From: Streptomyces sp. NRRL F-6492
GTDB taxonomy: Bacteria > Actinomycetota > Actinomycetes > Streptomycetales > Streptomycetaceae
Length of the DNA stretch: 49,717 nucleotides
Reading direction: 5' to 3'
Assembly: GCF_001280125.1 (NCBI RefSeq)
Contig: NZ_LGEG01000236.1
Span: 1-49,717, forward strand
The position numbers and the translations under genes were made by a program. This document shows, piece after piece, positions 44,301 through 49,717 of this stretch; positions within the stretch are counted from its first letter, which is position 1, and every line of letters starts with the position of its first letter. Below the pieces are notes generated by a model. The model had not been told where the DNA came from, did not search any database, and saw nothing but the letters and a program-made list of their open reading frames with translations.

Positions 44301-44918
44301 CTACTTCACCCCGATGAGGTGCCCGAAGGCGACCACGTTCCCCTGGTAGCCCTTCTTCTCCGAGAAGCCGCCGCCGCAGGTGATGACCCGGATCTCGGCC
44401 CGGTCCGCCTCGTCGTACACCTTGCCGTTCGGGAAGGCGTCGTTCTCGTACACCTCGACCGCGTCGACCGTGAACACGGCGGTGCGCCCGTCCTCCCGGT
44501 CCACCTCGATCCGGTGGCCCTTCCTCAGCGCCCCGAGGGTGTAGAAGACGGCGGGCCCGTCCGCGTTGTCGACGTGGCCCGCGACGACCGCGGTGCCCTT
44601 CGCGCCGGGCGTGGTGCCGCCCCCGTACCAGCCGGCCAGGTTCCGGTCCCCGGCCGGCGGCACTTCGAGCGAGCCGTCCGCCGCCAGGCCGAGCCGCGTC
44701 ATCGGGGTGTCCACGTCGGTCTCGGGGATGCGCAGCCGTACGGGGGCCGAGGGCGGCAGCGGGTCGGCGGCGGCGTCGGTGTGGACGCTCGGCCCGGCGG
44801 CGAAGGCCTGGGCGGCGGACGGCACGGGCGGGGTGACGCTCTCCGAGCCGTTCTGGACGAGCCAGAGACCCACGCAGGCGGCCACCGCGATGGCCCAGCC
44901 CTTGCTCCTGTCGCTCAC
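44301..44918 (-). CDS. Class F sortase
   Basis: 205-residue membrane-anchored transpeptidase. The N-terminal hydrophobic segment (residues 7-22, WAIAVAACVGLWLVQ) anchors it outside; the catalytic domain has His115 in VVAGHVDN and Cys181 in EIRVITCGGGF. No arginine occurs after Cys181 (the C-terminus is SEKKGYQGNVVAFGHLIGVK), although the classical sortase triad includes a C-terminal Arg. This may reflect class F diversity or altered activity. It is encoded 123 bases downstream of a secreted protein with a C-terminal membrane anchor, which is a likely partner. Confidence 0.88.
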   Translation of the reverse strand: MSDRSKGWAIAVAACVGLWLVQNGSESVTPPVPSAAQAFAAGPSVHTDAAADPLPPSAPVRLRIPETDVDTPMTRLGLAADGSLEVPPAGDRNLAGWYGGGTTPGAKGTAVVAGHVDNADGPAVFYTLGALRKGHRIEVDREDGRTAVFTVDAVEVYENDAFPNGKVYDEADRAEIRVITCGGGFSEKKGYQGNVVAFGHLIGVK

Positions 44919-44983
44919 CTGGATCCCTTCCGTCTCTTCGATGCGCCGCTTCCCGACGCGCTGCCGGAACGTGCCGGGATGTG

Positions 44984-45029
44984 GTCCTGCCCCCGCCGGG
45001 CCCGTACGGGCGTGCGGCGGGGGCAGGAC
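44984..45029 (-). terminator. Hairpin between the secreted protein and the sortase gene
   Basis: GTCCTGCCCCCGCCG (44984-44998) pairs perfectly with 45015-45029; inside it lies the palindrome GCCCGTACGGGC (45000-45011). It follows the secreted-protein gene and would reduce read-through into the sortase gene. Confidence 0.75.
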
Positions 45030-45041
45030 GGGGCGGTCGCC

Positions 45042-45554
45042 TCAGTGCCCCCGCGCGCCGCTCGCCCGGCGACGCAGGAACAGGGCACCGCCGACGGCGG
45101 TCGCGGCCAGCACCGCCGCGCCCGCCGCGACCTGGGTGGTGTCGGGGCCGACGCTGCCCCCGACACCCGTCTGGACGTGGCCGCTGGGACGCCGGTGCGT
45201 GACGGTCAGGTCGCCCCGGGCCGTCTTGCCGTTGTCGCAGGCCACGCTGATGCCGTACGTGCCGGCCCTGGCGTGCTGGGGCACGGTGAACTGGCCGACC
45301 ACGACCTCCTTGTGCGTGCTCGGCCGCAGGTGGAAGTCGCCCGCGCCGAGCGAGTTCGCGTCGCCGACGCCGCGCCCGTTCTTGCCGCAGGCGAGGGTGT
45401 TGACGGTGACCGTGGTCCCGGGGGACGCGGACGACGGGTAGATTTCGAGGGATCCGTTCCACTCTTCGCCGGCGTGCGCCGCCGGGACGGCGAACGCCCC
45501 GATCGCGGCGACCGTCAGCGCGGTACCGGTGAACAGACGGGCAGTGGTGCGCAT
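45042..45554 (-). CDS. Secreted protein with C-terminal membrane anchor, possible sortase substrate
   Basis: 170 residues. Residues 1-28 are a Sec signal (MRTTARLFTGTALTVAAIG...AHA), the mature part is a small beta-rich domain with two cysteines (56 and 106) able to form a disulfide, and the C-terminus has a hydrophobic helix (about 143-160) followed by RRR. The segment HVQTGVGGSVGPDTTQ before the helix resembles a sorting region but does not match LPxTG or LAxTG. The ATG follows GGAGGA. Position directly upstream of a class F sortase suggests it is the substrate or a co-regulated surface protein. Function otherwise unknown. Confidence 0.8.
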   Translation of the reverse strand: MRTTARLFTGTALTVAAIGAFAVPAAHAGEEWNGSLEIYPSSASPGTTVTVNTLACGKNGRGVGDANSLGAGDFHLRPSTHKEVVVGQFTVPQHARAGTYGISVACDNGKTARGDLTVTHRRPSGHVQTGVGGSVGPDTTQVAAGAAVLAATAVGGALFLRRRASGARGH

Positions 45555-46161
45555 GGGGGTCCTCCGGAGCGCGCGAACGGTCATGCCGGGGCGGTCCTCC
45601 CGGGAGGGACTTCCCGGAACCGGACCTTCTATGACCGAGATAAGGACGGCCGCGCGCTCCTCGCCTGCTGAGGGGTCATCAGGATGGGGCCGTTCGATAC
45701 GGCGCGTCGACTGGATTCCGGTCGTTTCCGCAGGTGGGAGCCGGTTTCTCGACGCCGCCGGGCGGGTCGTGCCGAACGGGTGACCCCGAGGGGCCGGGGC
45801 GCCCCGGCCCCCCGCCCGCACGTCAGCGGCGCCGCACCGCCCGCCCGGAGCCCCGCGGCGGAGCGGGTCCGGCGCGCCCGCTCGGAGATCCGGGTCACCT
45901 GCATCCGCCGCTACCCGCCCGACCGGACCCGTACGCTCGACACGGCCCTGATCGACGACAGCGTGGCCTTCCTGGCCTTCTTGGCCTTCTTGGCCTTCTC
46001 GGGCGGCCCCCGGCAGCGGCTCGACGGCTTCAGCGTCGAACACCCCCGTTTCATGGGCTGCTTCGCCGCCCACTTCGACCAGCTCCGGGTCGCGCTCCCC
46101 TCGCTCGCCCACTCCCCGGACGGCCTGCCGCAGGGCCGGGACCGAGCCCGCGCCGCCGGGG
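45555..46161. other. Spacer between secreted-protein gene and aminotransferase
   Basis: About 600 bases. The first 120 hold the promoter of the leftward secreted-protein gene; the rest contains a rightward coding-like stretch without a credible start (annotated as a possible pseudogene). Confidence 0.5.
45860..46150 (+). pseudogene. Probable gene remnant
   Basis: A forward frame with strongly coding-like codon usage encodes RRYPPDRTRTLDTALIDDSV, then FLAFLAFLAF and DGFSVEHPRFMGCFAAHFDQLRVALP. No ribosome binding site or matching N-terminus is visible, upstream residues in frame look non-coding, and the frame runs out antisense through the aminotransferase. A 9-bp repeat (TTCTTGGCC type, 45966-46000) creates the FLA repeats. 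I do not recognise the family. Confidence 0.35.
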
Positions 46162-46962
46162 CTACCGGGGCCGCAGGGCCTCCGGCGGCACGCTCCCGTA
46201 CGCCGCGCGCACCCGCCCCATCAGCTCCTCGTCCACCGCGAACGCCACCCCGTCGACCGCCGTCACGGGCGCGATCGTCCGCGAGTTGGTCGTGAACGCG
46301 GCCCGGTAGCGGGGCAGGTCGGCCAGGAAGACCGCCCGCCGGACCGACCCCAGGCGCGGCTCCAGGAGGGCCATGGTGATGCCGTGGAGGCAGGGCGCCG
46401 CCGGCCAGACCACCGAAGTCCCGTCCCAGAAGGCGATGTTGGTGACCGCGCCCTCGGCGATCTCGCCGGCCGGGGAGGTCAGCAGGGCGTCGTCGTAGCC
46501 CGCGCGCCGGGCCGCCTCGCCGTGGTGGCGCTGCCCGAAGCCGCCCAGGTGCTTGAGGTGCGCGGCCGGACGTTCGTACGCCACGCTCGCCAGGCGCTGC
46601 GGGGCGCCGGGGCCGTCCGGGGCCGGGGCGCGGACGGCCACGACCGTGCGGGCCCCCTCGTACACGTACACCCTGACCGAGGCGTCCCGCCGCCCGGCGG
46701 CCTCCAGGGCCCCGGCCACCAGCTCCCGGACCCGTCCGCCGCCGAGTCCCCGGCCGAAGAGCTCGCGGGTCGAGCGGTCGAGCCGTTCGAGGTGGAGCCC
46801 GAGCCCCTTCACGCGTCCGTCGCGCACCTGCATCGCCGTGAAGTGGCCGTAGCCGCTCATGAGCGCGCCGAGGAGCCCCGGATCGGCCACCGGGACGCCG
46901 TCGGCCTCGATGTGGGCGCGGTCGTCGGCGGGGGAGACGGGCGAGGCGGGAGGGGTCGTCAT
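46162..46962 (-). CDS. Class IV aminotransferase
   Basis: 266-residue PLP enzyme of fold type IV (branched-chain aminotransferase / aminodeoxychorismate lyase superfamily). The diagnostic C-terminal motif is AGYDDALLTSPAGEIAEGAVTNIAFW; the preceding HLKHLGGFGQ contains the likely PLP Lys. Other matches are GYGHFTAMQVRDGRVKGLGLHLERL, a typical fold-IV N-terminus. The ATG giving MTTPPASPVSP is preceded by poor ribosome-binding bases. The substrate (amino acid, or aminodeoxychorismate) is undecided. The start borders a 25-bp minisatellite. Confidence 0.9.
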   Translation of the reverse strand: MTTPPASPVSPADDRAHIEADGVPVADPGLLGALMSGYGHFTAMQVRDGRVKGLGLHLERLDRSTRELFGRGLGGGRVRELVAGALEAAGRRDASVRVYVYEGARTVVAVRAPAPDGPGAPQRLASVAYERPAAHLKHLGGFGQRHHGEAARRAGYDDALLTSPAGEIAEGAVTNIAFWDGTSVVWPAAPCLHGITMALLEPRLGSVRRAVFLADLPRYRAAFTTNSRTIAPVTAVDGVAFAVDEELMGRVRAAYGSVPPEALRPR

Positions 46963-47148
46963 GCCCTCACCGTAGGGGGCCGTCACGGCTTCGCCGCGGG
47001 GAGCCCGCCGTGCCCTCGCCGTGGGGACCCCGTCACGGCTTCGCCGCAGTGGCCCTGTCGCAGGGGCCCCGCCACGCCCTTGCCGCAGGGGCCCCGCCTC
47101 GCCCTCGCCACAGGACCCCGCCCCGCCCTCGCCGTACGGCCCGGGAAG
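46963..47148. repeat. Minisatellite of about seven 24-25-bp units
   Basis: Imperfect units start at 46963, 46987, 47012, 47037, 47076, 47101 and 47125 (one partial unit between the fourth and fifth). A typical unit reads GCCCTCGCCGTGGGGACCCC followed by GTCAC. The array fills the region between the aminotransferase start and the SoxR-controlled promoter, without coding frame. Confidence 0.75.
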
Positions 47149-47177
47149 CCGCTCGGACCCGCGCCCCGGGCGCCCCC

Positions 47178-47208
47178 TTGACCTCAACCAAACTTGAGGT
47201 ACCACGAT
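47178..47208 (+). promoter_or_regulatory. SoxR-box promoter
   Basis: TTGACC (47178-47183) as -35; CCTCAA-N6-TTGAGG (47182-47199) is a perfect SoxR-type inverted repeat within the spacer; CACGAT (47203-47208) as a -10 gives the long 19-base spacer that SoxR and other MerR proteins correct. It lies 17 bases upstream of the FMN reductase ATG. Confidence 0.85.
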
Positions 47209-47215
47209 CATCCGC

Positions 47216-47830
47216 ATGGACCTCACGAACTCCACGCAGCCCGTCGTTCCCTCCGCCCCGCTCTCCCTCGCCCTCGTCGTCGCCAGCGACCGCGAAGGCC
47301 GGTTCGCCCCCGTCCTCGCCGACTGGTTCCTCTCCCGCCTCGCCGGACGCGAGGACTTCGCCGTCACGGTCGTCGACCTCGCCGCGGTCGACCTCCCCAC
47401 CTCCCTCTCGTACGACCCCTCCCCGGCCGTCCGCGCCGAACTCGCCAAGGTCACCCCGGTCCTCGAAGCCGCCGACGCCTTCGTCGTCCTCACCCCCGAG
47501 TACAACCACTCCTTCCCCGCCTCCCTCAAGAACCTGATCGACCGCCACTACACCGAATGGCAGGCCAAGCCCGTCGGCTTCGTCTCCTACGGCGGGCTCT
47601 CCGGCGGCCTGCGGGCCGTCGAGCAGCTCCGCCAGGTCTTCGCCGAGATGCACGCCGTCACCCTCCGCGACACCGTCTCCTTCCACCACCCCCACGGCCA
47701 GTTCGACGAGGACGGGCGGCACCGGGACCCGGCCGCCGCCGAAGGGGCGGCCAAGACCCTCCTCGACCAGCTCGCCTGGTGGGGTCACGCCCTCAGGGAC
47801 GCCAAGTCCGTCCGCCCGTACGGCGCGTGA
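47216..47830 (+). CDS. NADPH-dependent FMN reductase, SoxR-regulated
   Basis: 204-residue flavodoxin-fold reductase. Signature: LALVVASDREGRFAPVLADWFL at the N-terminus and LTPEYNHSFPASLKNLIDRHY in the middle, followed by GFVSYGGLSGGLRAVEQLRQVF, all typical of the NADPH-dependent FMN/quinone reductase family. The promoter contains a perfect SoxR box, and the S. coelicolor counterpart (SCO2478) is a known SoxR target, so induction by redox-active compounds is expected. An ABC exporter follows after 13 bases and is probably in the same transcript. Confidence 0.93.
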   Translation: MDLTNSTQPVVPSAPLSLALVVASDREGRFAPVLADWFLSRLAGREDFAVTVVDLAAVDLPTSLSYDPSPAVRAELAKVTPVLEAADAFVVLTPEYNHSFPASLKNLIDRHYTEWQAKPVGFVSYGGLSGGLRAVEQLRQVFAEMHAVTLRDTVSFHHPHGQFDEDGRHRDPAAAEGAAKTLLDQLAWWGHALRDAKSVRPYGA

Positions 47831-47843
47831 GGAGGGGGACACC

Positions 47844-49577
47844 GTGCTGTTCCGGCTCCTCGTCCCCCGCCTCCGGCCGTACCGGGCCCCGCTCGTCCTC
47901 CTCGTCGCCCTCCAGCTCGTCCAGACCCTGGCCTCCCTCGCCCTGCCCGCCCTCAACGCCGGCGTCATCGACCACGGCGTCCTGCGCGGGGACACCGGCC
48001 GGGTCCTCTCCGGCGGCGCCGGGATGGCCGCCGTCACCCTCCTCCAGGTCGCGGCGGCCGCCGCCGCCACCTGGACCGGCGCCCGCATCGCCATGGGCGT
48101 CTCCCGCGACCTGCGCTCCGAGGTCTTCCGCCGCGTCCAGGAGTTCTCCGCCCGGGAGCGGGGCCGCTTCGGCGCCGCCTCCCTCATCACCCGCACCACC
48201 AACGACGTCCAGCAGATCCAGACGTTCGCCGTCCTCGTCCTGACGATGCTGGTCGCCGCCCCGCTCCTGTGCGTCGGCGGCATCGCCATGGCCCTGCGCC
48301 AGGACGTGCCGCTCGCCCTCGTCCTGGTCCTCTTCGTGCCCGTGATGACCGGGGCCGTCGGCAGCGTCGTCCTGCGCATGCGGCCCCTCTTCCGGGGCAT
48401 GCAGCTCCGCGTCGACCTGACCAACCGGATCCTGCGCGAACAGATCACCGGCGTCCGGGTCGTCCGCGCCTTCGTCCGCGACCGGCACGAGCGGGAACGG
48501 TTCGCCGCCGCCAACGACGAGCTGTTCTCCGTCGGCCTGCGGGCCGGCCGGTTACAGGCCCTCATGTTCCCCGTCGTCCTGGTGATCTGGGAGCTGACCA
48601 CGGTCGCCCTGGTGTACGTCGGCGCCCACCGCATCGACTCCGGCGCCCTCCAGCCGGGCGGGCTCGTCGCCTTCCTCGGCTATCTGCTCCAGACCGCCAT
48701 GTCCGTGATGATGGCCCTCTTCCTGCTGATGCACATGCCGCGCGCCGAGGCCGGCGCCGAACGCGTCCGCGAGGTCCTCGACACCCGCTCCTCCGTCGTC
48801 CCGCCCGCGCACCCGGTCCGCGAACTCCACGGCCCCGGCCTGCTCGAACTCGACGGCGTCGGCTTCCGCTACCCCGGCGCGGAGGAACCCGTCCTGCACG
48901 GCGTCGGGCTCGTCGCCCGGCCCGGCGAGACCACCGCGATCGTCGGCTCCACCGGCAGCGGCAAGTCGACCCTCCTCGGTCTGGTGCCCCGCCTCTTCGA
49001 CGCCACCGAGGGCCGGGTCCTCGTCGACGGCGCCGACGTCCGCACCCTCGACCCCGCCCTCATGGCCAGGACCGTCGGACTCGTCCCCCAGAAGCCCTAC
49101 CTCTTCTCGGGCACGATCGCCTCCAACCTCCGCTACGGAAAGCCCGACGCCACCGACGAGGAGCTGTGGCACGCCCTGGAGACCGCCCAGGCCGCCGACT
49201 TCGTCCGGGAGCTCGACGAGGGGCTCGACGCGCCCGTCTCCCAGGGCGGCGCCAACTTCTCCGGCGGCCAGCGCCAGCGGCTCGCCATCGCCCGCGTCCT
49301 CGTCGCCCGCCCCCGCCTCTACCTCTTCGACGACTCCTTCTCCGCCCTCGACGCCCGCACCGACGCCCTGCTGCGGGCCGCGCTCGCCGAGGAGACGGCC
49401 GGCTCGACCGTGGTGGTCGTCGCCCAGCGCGTCTCCACCGTCCGCCACGCCGACCGGATCGTCGTCCTCGACCGGGGCCGGGTCGTCGGCACCGGCACCC
49501 ACGCGTCCCTCCTGCGGGACGACCCCACCTACCGGGAGATCGTCCTCTCCCAGCTCACCGAGGAGGAGGCCGCGTGA
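47844..49577 (+). CDS. ABC exporter half-transporter, subunit 1, with TTA codon
   Basis: 577-residue fused permease/ATPase of the heterodimeric MdlA/MdlB-like exporter type. Six membrane segments occupy residues 1-310. The ATPase has Walker A GSTGSGKST (368-376), signature SGGQ (473-476) and LYLFDDSFSALD, where the usual catalytic Glu after Walker B is Asp, so this subunit forms the degenerate ATP site. Leu237 is encoded by TTA (48552-48554), making translation dependent on the bldA tRNA. GTG start with GGAGGGGG. Its stop overlaps the start of the second subunit (GTGA). Cotranscription with the FMN reductase would place it under SoxR. Confidence 0.93.
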   Translation: MLFRLLVPRLRPYRAPLVLLVALQLVQTLASLALPALNAGVIDHGVLRGDTGRVLSGGAGMAAVTLLQVAAAAAATWTGARIAMGVSRDLRSEVFRRVQEFSARERGRFGAASLITRTTNDVQQIQTFAVLVLTMLVAAPLLCVGGIAMALRQDVPLALVLVLFVPVMTGAVGSVVLRMRPLFRGMQLRVDLTNRILREQITGVRVVRAFVRDRHERERFAAANDELFSVGLRAGRLQALMFPVVLVIWELTTVALVYVGAHRIDSGALQPGGLVAFLGYLLQTAMSVMMALFLLMHMPRAEAGAERVREVLDTRSSVVPPAHPVRELHGPGLLELDGVGFRYPGAEEPVLHGVGLVARPGETTAIVGSTGSGKSTLLGLVPRLFDATEGRVLVDGADVRTLDPALMARTVGLVPQKPYLFSGTIASNLRYGKPDATDEELWHALETAQAADFVRELDEGLDAPVSQGGANFSGGQRQRLAIARVLVARPRLYLFDDSFSALDARTDALLRAALAEETAGSTVVVVAQRVSTVRHADRIVVLDRGRVVGTGTHASLLRDDPTYREIVLSQLTEEEAA

Positions 49578-49717
49578 CCACGACCACGAAGCCCCGCGAC
49601 CCGGCCCCCGACCACGGCGGGGCCCGGGACCGGACCCCCGCCCCCCCCGCCCGCACCGGCCCCCCGCCCCAGCGCGGTCCCGGCCCCGCCGCCCCCTCCC
49701 TCGAACGCTCCCTCTCC
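49574..49717 (+). CDS. ABC exporter subunit 2, N-terminal fragment
   Basis: The first 48 codons of the next gene, cut off by the window end. The GTG overlaps the stop of subunit 1 as GTGA. The visible part is a Pro/Thr/Arg-rich, unstructured N-terminus (MTTTTKPRDPAPDHGG, then a proline-rich stretch), as is common ahead of the first membrane segment in the partner half-transporters of Streptomyces. Identity as the second subunit is inferred from coupling and context. Confidence 0.7.
   Translation, partial: MTTTTKPRDPAPDHGGARDRTPAPPARTGPPPQRGPGPAAPSLERSLS

Noticed and set aside
46963..47148. 25-bp units as CRISPR repeats
   Set aside because: No spacers, heavily degenerate, length-variable; this is a minisatellite.

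Overview
The window is chromosomal DNA of a Streptomyces or very close relative. GC content is very high, third codon positions are almost always G or C, GTG starts are frequent, and TTA codons are nearly absent (I found two, in two genes). Gene content and order (phoH-ybeY-CNNM-era, leuA, recO-uppS-zur-znu, glyS, dusB, ppdK, nirBD, a SoxR-type FMN reductase) match the conserved core of Streptomyces chromosomes. I see no rRNA, tRNA, CRISPR array, insertion sequence, prophage or integrase. Most of the window is therefore housekeeping sequence, interleaved with small accessory or regulatory units.

Layout. 1-2.7 kb: an MFS transporter diverges from a PfkB sugar kinase, with a Crp-like site between them. 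2.9-10 kb: a conserved RNA and ribosome cluster of PhoH, YbeY, a CNNM/CBS membrane protein, a YjbR protein, an MFS exporter with a divergent MmyB-type regulator, a cytidine-deaminase-like protein and Era. 10-11.3 kb: an intracellular M4 (protealysin-like) protease followed by a small protein resembling its inhibitor emfourin. 11.4-14.4 kb: leuA behind a leucine-rich leader peptide and hairpin, then a zinc-ribbon TerB protein. 14.4-18.4 kb: an FprA-type ferredoxin reductase, then an XRE regulator / double DUF397 / membrane protein operon facing a divergent pair of small genes. 18.4-25.3 kb: recO, uppS, then zur-znuB-znuC-znuA transcribed leftward from a region with two Zur-box-like palindromes, and divergent glyS whose leader holds a 58-bp tandem duplication.

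25.3-32 kb: an aldo/keto reductase-TetR operon with a strong operator palindrome, a DUF6243 protein, dusB with a T-tract terminator, and ppdK. 32-37.4 kb: a TTA-containing winged-helix regulator whose 3' end overlaps a convergent Tat-exported PhoX-like protein, a truncated hemoglobin, a VOC protein, and an SDR/TetR pair sharing an operator sequence. 37.4-41.6 kb: an assimilatory nitrite reductase operon (FAD reductase-nirB-nirD) preceded by a complete GlnR-box array. 41.7-46.2 kb: a flavocytochrome-type ferric reductase, a small single-membrane-segment ORF, a TauE/SafE permease, and a class F sortase behind a secreted, C-terminally anchored protein. 46.2-49.7 kb: a class IV aminotransferase, a 25-bp minisatellite, then a SoxR-box promoter driving an FMN reductase and a heterodimeric ABC exporter whose first subunit carries a TTA codon. 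The second exporter subunit runs off the window.

Several promoters here point to global control by nutrients or stress: zinc (Zur), nitrogen (GlnR), leucine supply (leader peptide), redox-active compounds (SoxR), possibly iron (fprA) and development (two TTA/bldA-dependent genes). All functional calls come from reading protein and DNA motifs by eye; no database search was run.
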